Origin: Lutibacter sp.
GTDB lineage: Bacteria; Bacteroidota; Bacteroidia; Flavobacteriales; Flavobacteriaceae
Assembly: GCA_021647265.1 (NCBI GenBank)
Contig: JAKIVA010000052.1
Coordinates: 1-15,859, forward strand
Direction: 5' to 3'
Length of the DNA stretch: 15,859 bases
Positions 1 through 6,632 of the stretch are shown here, in pieces (position 1 is the stretch's first letter; the number at the start of each line of letters is the position of its first letter). The notes beneath the pieces are model-generated. The model had not been told where the DNA came from. It did no database searches and saw only the letters and a list, made by a program, of their open reading frames with translations. Both the position numbers and the translations under genes were made by a program.

Positions 1-636
1 ATCGGCCACCACGGTGGCGGCTCGCCGGCCGGATTCCTGAATGGCGGTAAGCGGCTTTAGCAGGGGGCTGTCCTCGGGTAGACGGCGGAGCATGAGTTCC
101 GGGTAGCCGACAATTCCGGAGAGAATATTGTTCAGGTCATGGGCCACACCGCTGGCCATGAGACCAATGGCCTCCATCTTCTGGGCCCTGAAGAGCTGTT
201 CCTCGGCTTTTTTGCGGGCCGCTTCCGCTGCCTGGAGATTTTTTCTGCTCAGGCCAAGGGCGATGAAGTTCCTGATTCGTCGCCGCAGGACCGCCCAGTG
301 GATGGGCTTGGTGACATAGTCAACGGCCCCGGCGTCAAAGGCCCGGTCCACGGATGTCTCGTCCTGATAGACCGTGACAACGATAATCGGCAGTTCTTTT
401 CCCTCAGGACGGGATTTGATCTCAGCGCAGGCCGTGAAGCCATCCATGCCTGGCATTTCACCATCCATGAGGATAAGGTCCGGTGACTTCTGACTTATGA
501 ATTGCAGGGCCTGCCGTCCATCTTCAGCCTCTCCGACCCGGTAGCCCTGGTTTTTCAGAAATTGGGCCAGCAGGTCGCGGAAATCATCGTCGTCATCCAC
601 GATGAGAATCAGACCTTTGTCCTGTTCCTCTTTCAT
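1..636 (-). CDS. Response regulator receiver + HisKA histidine kinase, C-terminus beyond window
   Basis: This is a cytoplasmic phosphorelay protein. My own translation from the ATG at 636-634 gives 212 open residues running off the left edge. Residues 8-125 are a receiver domain with an acidic cluster at D14-D16, phospho-acceptor D58 in LMDGEMPGMDG, T88 and K110 in the VTKP motif. A short coiled linker (about 130-152, rich in A, E, K and R) leads to a HisKA segment with the H-box GVAHDLNNIL, phosphoacceptor H166. The HATPase domain would lie outside the window. Receiver-HisKA proteins with this H-box are common in Desulfobacterota. The gene starts 11 nt after the stop of the DsrE-like fragment, so the two were probably co-transcribed. 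GC content and codon use (CTG, GCC, CGG) are unlike everything right of 880. No membrane segment is seen, so the input signal is unknown. Confidence 0.9.
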   Translation of the reverse strand, partial: MKEEQDKGLILIVDDDDDFRDLLAQFLKNQGYRVGEAEDGRQALQFISQKSPDLILMDGEMPGMDGFTACAEIKSRPEGKELPIIVVTVYQDETSVDRAFDAGAVDYVTKPIHWAVLRRRIRNFIALGLSRKNLQAAEAARKKAEEQLFRAQKMEAIGLMASGVAHDLNNILSGIVGYPELMLRRLPEDSPLLKPLTAIQESGRRAATVVAD

Positions 637-647
637 GTGCGTTTTGT

Positions 648-862
648 TCAATGGTGTTGTTCTTCCATGGTCCGGGAGAGCAGTTCACAGACCCGGCCGC
701 TTTCGTGGGCGATTCGCTCCACAAGCTCTACAATTCCAGCTGTCACAATCTCCACACCCTCTATGAGCTCCTCTTTTTTATCCCTTTTGTACGCATGGTG
801 TTCCCGCACGCGATAAACTCTACGTCGTAAGTCATAAGACTGCGCACCCGTGCGGCAATTTT
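648..862 (-). pseudogene. C-terminal fragment of a DsrE-family protein, broken by a frameshift
   Basis: Two adjacent minus-strand frames together read as the end of a small DsrE/DsrF-like (COG1416-type) protein. The first frame (about 862-780) contains AARVRSL, then DVEFIACGNTMRTKG with the family's conserved Cys. The second (773-648) contains EELIEGVEIVTAGIVELVER and ends at the TGA at 650-648. The frames meet at a run of six A (minus strand) at 774-779; one more A would join them as IKKEEL. This may be a homopolymer sequencing error or a real lesion. The N-terminus is missing because the chimeric junction cuts it. The tail after VELVER (about 20 residues, ending EEQHH) is longer than usual for the family. 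DsrE-family proteins are linked to sulfur transfer, but no activity can be claimed from this fragment. Confidence 0.6.
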
Positions 863-885
863 TTTCTCTTTTTTCAAAATCAATT
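856..885. other. Chimeric junction between two genomes
   Basis: GC content falls abruptly here, from about half in 781-840 (29 of 60) and higher further left to about a fifth in 901-960 (13 of 60). Protein identity changes from DsrE-like to a flavobacterial propeller sensor, and both genes are incomplete at this point. The join lies in T-rich low-complexity sequence, so the exact base cannot be fixed. No transposase, terminal repeat or att site is visible. Confidence 0.8.
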
Positions 886-2075
886 ATTTTTTTATTGCCA
901 TTACTAAACTCAATAATTTTAGTATTTGTCAAAAAGAAATGTTTGTTGAGTGGTTTAATTTCAACGGATTTATACATATAGCCCTTTTCTTTTAGATATG
1001 GTTTAAAAATTTTATCAACGCTATCATATTTATAAAACCCTTTATTAAAAACACTACCTATTAGTTCATTATTAATTTTATCAATACTCCAAACTTTTTC
1101 ATTCTCTAAGCAATAAGTACTATTTATTTTTGATTGAGGAAGTTTATAAACTCCATTGGTTAAAGTTGCAATCCAAACATTACCAGTTTTATCAATAAAT
1201 GAAAAATGGGATTTTAGTTCATTAGGAATGGTAACTTTATTGATAAGGTTATAATTATTGTCTAAAACTGCTGCAAAATTTTTTCCTGTAAACTGAATTT
1301 GGTTATTTGCCACTGTAAATCTTGAATAGCTAATTTTTCTTTTTTTAATTTCATCTTTAAATTTTTTTGAGATAAATTGGAGTGAATTTAGGTTGATAAT
1401 TGTATAACCAAATTTATCTGTCAAACAATATAAGCTATCGTTAATTTGTCCATGAGTGACGATATTGTTAAAAATAGGAAGGAGTTTTAGAGACTTAACT
1501 ATTTTGTTTTTATCATTAATTATAAAGATTGAATCGCGTGATTTACGAGTGTTTAGTTGCTTAATCTTTTTATGAATAAATACATTTCTAAAGATTGTTT
1601 TAGGGTATGTATAAACTTGTAAAGGTTCCCATAAATTATTGTTGTTTAAGAAGTAAGTATTATTTCGATTAATAAGAAAAACAGTATTGTTTATGACATT
1701 AAATTGAACAGGATTTAATATTTCTCCTTTGTTAACGCTTTCAAAAGAATAAATACTATCATGGGCAATATATCCTAACTTTGGTGCTTTTGAAAAAAAC
1801 CATATTTTATTATCTGGTGTAGCTTGTATGGACCAAATATCGTTGGTGGGCAAACCTTGCCTAGTGGTAAATATTTTAAAATCTTTACCGTTAAATTTTA
1901 CCATCCCTTTGTCTGTAACAAACCAAATAAAGCCTTGAGCATCTTGTGTTATTCTATAAATATTGTTGCTAGGTAATCCGTTTTTTGTGGTATAATGTGT
2001 ATACTGTTGCGCGAAAGAAAAACTCCATATTAATAATGAAAAGATAATTGTGATATGGAGTTTTATGATTTTCAA
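865..2075 (-). CDS. Propeller-type two-component sensor, N-terminal part only (C-terminus lost at chimeric join)
   Basis: This is the N-terminal periplasmic sensory part of a Bacteroidota sensor protein. Residues 1-22 are a signal peptide or signal anchor ending FSFAQ. The pattern YTHYTTKNGLPSNNIY followed by QDAQGFIWFVTDKGMVKFNG (about 25-63) is a textbook two-component-regulator-propeller repeat. A second lies at about 71-95 (GLPTNDIWSI, NKIWFFSK) and a later one near 290-310 (DKTGNVWIATLTNGVYKL). About 400 residues remain. Full-length relatives usually continue with more blades, a Y_Y_Y domain, a membrane helix and a LytS-type kinase or other output. The start codon is TTG; an in-frame stop lies just upstream and no ATG fits. 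The open frame runs on to 648, but residues after about 400 come from the foreign DNA read in a partly wrong frame and are not part of this protein. Confidence 0.75.
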
Positions 2076-2408
2076 GAAGTAAGTTTAATTAATTCTTTTA
2101 ACATTAATTTTTATTTGAAATAATCAATTTCTGATTTTGGTAAATTTACAATTTTTATCATAATTTTTTATTTTAAACCTGAGTTCAACTTTAGGGTTTG
2201 CTTTCAATAACTAAAATCAACATGACATTGCTTTCTCATTTTGCTTTGCTTCATTCATCGCAATGACGTAGCTTGTTTAGTTGCTGTACACAACTTGTTT
2301 TCTTATATAAAACTCAGGTTTTAAAGTTATGATACTGTATTAATAAAATTTTTTTTATAAATGAGAATTTTATTTTTCATAATACTATTATAATACAACC
2401 AACTTTGT
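2076..2408. other. Intergenic region, 333 bp, no gene
   Basis: I see no credible coding sequence on either strand. It holds the nested inverted repeat at 2171-2325 and a weak AT-only inverted repeat (AATAAAATT at 2342-2350 with AATTTTATT at 2366-2374) that might end the lipoprotein operon. No Bacteroidota promoter is recognisable for the sensor gene. Confidence 0.6.
2171..2325. repeat. Nested inverted repeat, possible dispersed MITE/REP-like element
   Basis: Outer arms AAACCTGAGTT (2175-2185) and AACTCAGGTTT (2311-2321) are perfect 11-bp inverted repeats enclosing about 125 bp. Inside, CATTGC (2226-2231) pairs with GCAATG (2260-2265) around a stretch reading, on the minus strand, TCATTGCGATGAATGAAGC then AAAGCAATGTCATG. 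This resembles the TCATTGCGA...GAAGCAAT dispersed repeats seen in many bacterial genomes (recalled, not searched). Only one copy is in the window, so dispersal is unproven. Confidence 0.5.
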
Positions 2409-2843
2409 TTAAGGATTTACACTATCAATAACTACACAATATTCTGCTTCAACATTGTTTGCCGTTACATCATATCTAAATTCTTCACCCACTTGGGTTC
2501 CTGCTCTTTGACAAGTAACTGTAACTGGATATGTTGTGCCATTAATAATAATATTTATATTTTCAGTTGCTCCCACAGTAACAGCATTTGTTGTAAATAC
2601 TACAAACGGATTTCCTCCATAAATTTCTACTGCTGGAATCCCTGGGCCACCATTATTTGGAAAAAAATCAGTGGTTAAATCTGCTTCTGGTATTAAAGTT
2701 TGCGTATTATTACTGGTGTCTAAAAAGGTTAAACCTTGATAATTACATTGTGTATCATTTGGTGATGGATTATTATCATTATCACAACTAAATAATGATA
2801 TTGTAATAACTAGTATTGTTGCTATTTTAAATATTGTTTTCAT
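2409..2843 (-). CDS. Small lipoprotein of unknown function
   Basis: A 144-residue protein with a clear lipoprotein signal: MKTIFK, a hydrophobic core, then LFSC with lipidated Cys20. The next residues, DNDNN, form the acidic stretch typical of Bacteroidota lipoproteins sent to the outer membrane or surface. The mature part (about 30-144) has three more cysteines (C33, C111, C136), Asn/Thr-rich beta-type sequence and no family motif I recognise. It starts with ATG 32 nt after the stop of the MopE-like lipoprotein gene and is probably the last gene of the Lgt operon. Lipidation is well supported; function is unknown. Confidence 0.85.
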   Translation of the reverse strand: MKTIFKIATILVITISLFSCDNDNNPSPNDTQCNYQGLTFLDTSNNTQTLIPEADLTTDFFPNNGGPGIPAVEIYGGNPFVVFTTNAVTVGATENINIIINGTTYPVTVTCQRAGTQVGEEFRYDVTANNVEAEYCVVIDSVNP

Positions 2844-2875
2844 AATTGTTTATATTGGTTTTTTAAAAGTTATTT

Positions 2876-3558
2876 TTAGTTAATTTTATCAATAATTCCG
2901 TCACAATTGTTATCTATACCGTCTTTTAATAATTCTTTAGTGTAAGGGTGTATTTCTGCATCGCTATCATCACAATCTAAATTATTAGTTACTCCTTGTG
3001 CAGCAGCAAATTGTTGAGATCCATAACCATCTCCATCAGCATCAATATAGCGTTCCACAACATCAGTATTACCATCGCAATTATCATCTATGTCATTCCC
3101 TACAATTTCATCAGCTAAAGGGTTAATAGCATCATTATTATCATCACAATCACCTGCGTACCAAGAATAATTATCTGGAGCATCACTATCATAATTATCG
3201 ATTTCTATAACTGTTGGACTATTAGGATTTCCAAAACCGTCATTATCTTTGTCTGCATAAAAAGTAATAGCAATTTTACCATTACAATCTTCATCAATTA
3301 AATTATCAGGTACTTCTGTTGCTCCTGGATACACAGCTGCATTGGTATCATCGCAATCACCTATGTCGGCAACATATCCTGCAGGCTTACCTGAAAGTGT
3401 TGCTCTAACAGGTGTTTCATTTGAATTTCCATACCCATCTTGGTCATTATCAGGATACCAGTATTGATCAGGTTCTCCTGTGCATGACGGTCCAATTATA
3501 AATACTGCCGCTACTAATAATGTTAATGGAATTCCGATGTTTAAATTTTTTTTTTCAT
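2876..3558 (-). CDS. MopE-type metal-binding-repeat lipoprotein, frameshifted just after the start codon
   Basis: The open frame continues upstream of the last in-frame GTG (3334) to a hydrophobic segment, IPLTLLVAAVFIIGPSC, which looks like a lipoprotein signal with a relaxed lipobox. The only ATG (3558-3556) is followed by a run of ten A that puts it out of frame; eight or eleven A would restore it. The mature protein (about 200 aa) is three tandem repeats of the putative metal-binding MopE-type motif. Each has an acidic, EF-hand-like loop (DNDQDGYG, DKDNDGFG, DADGDGYG) followed by (G)DCDD and, except where noted, IDxxCDG (GDCDDTNAAVYPGATE with IDEDCNG; GDCDDNNDAINP with IDDNCDG; LDCDDSDAEIHP with IDNNCDG). 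Such repeats occur in Bacteroidota surface proteins and are predicted to bind Ca or Cu. It lies 3 nt after the lgt-like stop, so it is translationally coupled to it. The lesion may be a sequencing error, a mutation or a phase switch. Confidence 0.75.
3546..3555 (-). repeat. A10 homopolymer at codons 2-5 of the MopE-like gene
   Basis: Ten consecutive A (minus strand) directly follow the ATG and shift the reading frame so that it stops two codons later. Tracts of this length at the 5' end of surface-protein genes are prone to slipped-strand change, and also to sequencing error. Confidence 0.85.
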
Positions 3559-3561
3559 GTT

Positions 3562-4356
3562 TTATATTTTAAGATTAAATTTTTTTGTTTTTAATTTTAT
3601 ATAGAAGTAAGAAGCGCCTATTAATATAAGTAATGCAATAAGTTGGGAATGAGATAGATAATTATTTATAATATACCCTCTTTTGTCACCTCTAAAAAGC
3701 TCTAATACAGCTCTGCTTATTGCATAAAAGCTGACGTATAGTAAAAATAGTTGTCCGCTAAATTGTTGACGTTTTTTAATTACAAGCAATATAAGTAGTA
3801 TTATAATTAAGGTAATGGCTTCGTATAATTGTGTAGGATGTACAGCAATGTTATGCGTTGTTGGAAATATCATTCCAAAACTACCATTTGTAGGAGCACC
3901 ATAACAACAACCTGCGTTAAAGCAACCAATTCTACCAATTGAATGCACAATTAATGTGGTGATAGCTAAAATATCCAACATTGGTGATATAGCTATTTTG
4001 TGCTTTTTTAAATACCAAATTACAATAGGAATGATGGTTATAAATGAACCGTAAAATACAAATCCACCTGAAAAATTATCTAATAGTAAATTAGGATTGT
4101 TCCAATAATAGCTTGGTTTTTCTAGATAGAAGAATAGTTTTCCACCTACAAAACCAGCAATAAATATGAGATAAAAGAAGTTGTTGGAGAGGTTTTTAAT
4201 TTCTAAGTCTTTTTTAGCACGCCATTTTGTGTATAGAGAGGCAACTAAAGTTCCTATTACAATACAAAATGCATACGTGTAAATGGTAACTTGGTGTGTG
4301 TTAAATATGCCAGATAAATAATAAGGCAATTGAAATGTAAATAACTCTGGATGCAT
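3562..4356 (-). CDS. lgt: Prolipoprotein diacylglyceryl transferase family protein (divergent Lgt paralogue)
   Basis: A 264-residue polytopic inner-membrane protein of the Lgt family, which transfers diacylglycerol from phosphatidylglycerol to the lipobox Cys of prolipoproteins. Family landmarks are MHPELF at the start, GGKLFFYLE (71-79), SGGFVFYG (96-103), GRIGCFNAGCCYG (141-153), HPTQLYE (173-179) and R215...E219 with FRGDKRG (221-227). Compared with E. coli Lgt, the SFHGG His is Tyr here and the GRxGN Asn is Cys145. The GELWG segment is replaced by GCCYG, so this belongs to the CCYG subfamily and its activity is uncertain. I chose the ATG at 4356 over an in-frame TTG at 4377 because MHPEL is the usual Lgt N-terminus and the TTG overlaps the predicted -7 element. 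It is the first gene of an operon with two lipoproteins. Confidence 0.8.
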   Translation of the reverse strand: MHPELFTFQLPYYLSGIFNTHQVTIYTYAFCIVIGTLVASLYTKWRAKKDLEIKNLSNNFFYLIFIAGFVGGKLFFYLEKPSYYWNNPNLLLDNFSGGFVFYGSFITIIPIVIWYLKKHKIAISPMLDILAITTLIVHSIGRIGCFNAGCCYGAPTNGSFGMIFPTTHNIAVHPTQLYEAITLIIILLILLVIKKRQQFSGQLFLLYVSFYAISRAVLELFRGDKRGYIINNYLSHSQLIALLILIGASYFYIKLKTKKFNLKI

Positions 4357-4374
4357 GTGGGTTTGTAATTTCTT

Positions 4375-4382
4375 CAAACCTA
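4375..4382 (-). promoter_or_regulatory. Bacteroidota -7 promoter element for the lgt-like operon
   Basis: TAGGTTTG on the minus strand matches the Bacteroidota consensus TAnnTTTG. It lies 18 nt before the chosen ATG, implying a very short leader. It is 27 nt downstream of the direct-repeat operator, the same distance as at the barrel operon. No -33 TTTG is evident. Confidence 0.6.
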
Positions 4383-4398
4383 CATGAATGGTTTGTTT

Positions 4399-4444
4399 AA
4401 TAAAATAGTGATTTGATGAATTAAGGGTTTGATTAGATAAACTA
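4399..4444 (-). promoter_or_regulatory. LytTR-type direct-repeat operator, copy 1 (lgt-like operon)
   Basis: On the minus strand two 14-bp half-sites, TAGTTTATCTAATC (4444-4431) and TAATTCATCAAATC (4423-4410), match at 11 of 14 positions and start exactly 21 bp apart. The conserved stretch continues to 4399 (CACT, one variable base, TTTTATT). Bases 4399-4441 match 14424-14466 without gaps at 36 of 43 positions. Direct repeats at two helical turns are typical of LytTR-family regulators. Confidence 0.6.
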
Positions 4445-4478
4445 AAAAGCAGTTATCTTTTATAAGTAACTGCTTTTA
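4444..4478. terminator. Rho-independent terminator of the barrel/TANFOR/FN3 operon
   Basis: A perfect 11-bp stem, AAAAGCAGTTA (4445-4455) with TAACTGCTTTT (4467-4477), has an 11-nt loop. On the minus strand the stem is followed by a short T run, and the hairpin starts 70 nt after the FN3 gene's stop. It could work in both directions. It abuts the operator of the next operon and so insulates the two units. Confidence 0.85.
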
Positions 4479-4547
4479 ATTTAACTTTGAAGTTTTTAAG
4501 AGTTGATAATCTGAATGTATAAGTTCAGAAATAAAAAATGAGAAAAT

Positions 4548-6620
4548 TTATCGAATGCTTATTAGCTTGCTAATTTTAGATTTACCACCATCTTTTGTAA
4601 TTACCCTTACTGCATATTTTTTAGGTTTAGTATCTGCTTTTTCTTTAAAAAATAGTTTGCTAGTGTTTTTATATTGAACCAAATCTCCATTTTTATTTTC
4701 TTTATAAATTACATAAAAGGTTTTTTCATTTTTAAATTGATATTCCCAAGTAATAATTATGTCATTTTTATCTTGTTGTATTTGTAAATTTTCAACAGGA
4801 GGTCGCACACCGGTATCATAAGGTTTTCCCATTACAGGAATTGCAAATTCAGATTTGTTATCACTGTCATCAATGGCTTGTAAGGTGTAATAATATTTGA
4901 TTCCTTTTTTTACGTTTTTATCAATATAAGTTTTTTGATTATTTTTTAAAGTAGCCAATGATTCCCATTTATCTTTAAGATTTAGTTTGCGATAAAGAAG
5001 TTGCTGTTTTACATCACGGCTTTTGCTTAATGAAAATCCTAGTTCAACAAAATCTTCACCTACTTTTACTCTTTTAAATACAGGAGTTGTAGGTGGAATA
5101 ATATCTGGACGTTTTACTTTTAAAATATCTGAAAATTCAGAGGTATTATGGTTAAAATCTAAAGCCTCGGTTCTATAATAAATATACGGAGTTAAAGATT
5201 TTAATGTAACGGTATCTATAAAAACAGTTTGCACTTCATTTTTAAGACTGTCTGATGATAAAAAACCTTCCTTAATTACAGAAAATTCATGTTCAGGACT
5301 ATTAGAACGATACAATCTATAACCCATTAAATCGGGTTCTCTATTTTTTTGAATATTTACAGTTACCACTCCTGTTGAATCTATTTTTCCATCTATAAAA
5401 ATTGGCTTTACTGGTGGAATAGAGTCTATAAGTGTTACCGAAATAGGAAAAGAAGAACTTACATTATTAGCTGTGTCTAAAGCTTGAACTAGATAATAAT
5501 TGTCTTTTCCTTTGATAAAACTTGTATCAATAAATTTCCTAGCGGTACTAGGTAGTAATTTACTGTTTAATACTGTAAAATTACCACTACTTTTTTCAGA
5601 TCTAGCAATTTTAAAACCTTTAAAATCTTTAGCAATAGGAGCTTTCATTTCCCATTCAATATGAACTTCATTCGGTTTTACATGTTTAGGCTGTTTTAAA
5701 AAAGGCTTTTGTGGAGGAGTTAAGTCACGTGGCATACCTGTTACTTCTGCAAACTTAACACGTTCTCCAAAAATGGTTTGTGCATAAAATCTATATGTGT
5801 ATTTTTGATAATTTACCAAACTATCTTCACTAAATCCATTGCGTTTTACGCCTTTGTAGCTTTTTCCTCTAACGGTATAAATTGGGGCATCATTTAATTT
5901 TTTATAAACGCCATTTATTTTACGCTCAACATCAACACCTGATAAATAAGGAGAGTCTTCCCAAACAAAACCTAATTGAGTATCGCCAGTTTTTATATAT
6001 ACGTTGTTTTTATAAGCAGACTCATCTTTAGTTGCTTGAATGGTTGCAGGAACAGATTCAATTTTATACACTGGTGAGTTTTCAACAAGTTTTACTCTAT
6101 AGGTATATTTTTTCCCTAATTTAATAGTTGTATCTACGTAAGAAAGACCCAAACCTTTGGCAGCATCTGCATTTTTTATAGCGGTTAAAATAGATACCAT
6201 AAATTGAAAATCTTCATCGGCTTTTTGTTGTTTCAAATTTTCAATACCTTTTGTGAAATCAAGATTTCCACCATTTTTTTCTTTGCTTGTGATATAAAAA
6301 TCTTGTGACATTTCAATCTGAATTTTTTCTTCTTCCGTTTTTGCTCGTTGCAATGCAATTAGCCACTCTTCTTCAGAAAAAGGCTTTGTTCTTGCAATCT
6401 CAGTAAAGTTTTTTGAATTTCCTTCAGCTCTTTCTAAAATAAACCCAGATTGAAGACCTACGTCTAAAATATTTTTTCTATCAGGAAAGAATCGTAGTTC
6501 TATTCCTTGCGTTGTATAACGTGCTGCAACCTTAATTTCACTTATAGGTTTTTCTTGAGCTTTAGCAAAAGAAAAGCTTATAAATATGCCTATTATAAAT
6601 ATTTGATTAATAAGTTTCAT
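4548..6620 (-). CDS. Exported protein with about six fibronectin type III-like domains
   Basis: A 690-residue exported protein. Residues 1-21 are a signal peptide ending FAKAQ. The rest reads as a chain of FN3-like beta-sandwiches: about 25-195, 200-297, 300-395, 400-502, 507-600 and 606-690. Later ones begin with a D(L/S/I)xPPxxP linker (DLTPPQKP, DSIPPVKP, DIIPPTTP) and carry the YxY(R/T)(V/A/L)xAxD strand. The first domain is interrupted by a charged, probably helical insertion (about 82-155) rich in E, K and Q. No enzyme motif, lipobox Cys or T9SS C-terminal sorting domain is seen; it ends SKLISIR. It starts with ATG 12 nt after the TANFOR gene's stop and is the last gene before the terminator at 4444-4478. 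I infer a periplasmic or surface scaffold working with the giant neighbour; the partner is not proven. Confidence 0.85.
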   Translation of the reverse strand: MKLINQIFIIGIFISFSFAKAQEKPISEIKVAARYTTQGIELRFFPDRKNILDVGLQSGFILERAEGNSKNFTEIARTKPFSEEEWLIALQRAKTEEEKIQIEMSQDFYITSKEKNGGNLDFTKGIENLKQQKADEDFQFMVSILTAIKNADAAKGLGLSYVDTTIKLGKKYTYRVKLVENSPVYKIESVPATIQATKDESAYKNNVYIKTGDTQLGFVWEDSPYLSGVDVERKINGVYKKLNDAPIYTVRGKSYKGVKRNGFSEDSLVNYQKYTYRFYAQTIFGERVKFAEVTGMPRDLTPPQKPFLKQPKHVKPNEVHIEWEMKAPIAKDFKGFKIARSEKSSGNFTVLNSKLLPSTARKFIDTSFIKGKDNYYLVQALDTANNVSSSFPISVTLIDSIPPVKPIFIDGKIDSTGVVTVNIQKNREPDLMGYRLYRSNSPEHEFSVIKEGFLSSDSLKNEVQTVFIDTVTLKSLTPYIYYRTEALDFNHNTSEFSDILKVKRPDIIPPTTPVFKRVKVGEDFVELGFSLSKSRDVKQQLLYRKLNLKDKWESLATLKNNQKTYIDKNVKKGIKYYYTLQAIDDSDNKSEFAIPVMGKPYDTGVRPPVENLQIQQDKNDIIITWEYQFKNEKTFYVIYKENKNGDLVQYKNTSKLFFKEKADTKPKKYAVRVITKDGGKSKISKLISIR

Positions 6621-6632
6621 TAGTTTTATTTT

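Noticed and set aside
128..816. Several plus-strand open frames in the GC-rich end.
   Set aside because: They are antisense shadows of the minus-strand receiver/HisKA gene and DsrE fragment, which carry clear family motifs.
1..860. Horizontal gene transfer into a flavobacterium.
   Set aside because: Both genes at the join are truncated and no integration signature is visible; a chimera explains it more simply.
648..2075. A single 475-residue protein from 2075 to 648.
   Set aside because: Codons beyond about residue 400 lie in GC-rich foreign DNA and are read out of frame relative to the DsrE-like protein up to 774-779; the continuity is accidental.
2876..3334. A 152-residue gene starting with GTG at 3334.
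   Set aside because: The frame stays open upstream through another MopE repeat and a signal peptide, so this start would cut the protein mid-repeat.
4357..4377. TTG at 4377 as start of the lgt-like gene (271 aa).
   Set aside because: It overlaps the predicted -7 element, and the ATG at 4356 gives the family's usual MHPEL start.
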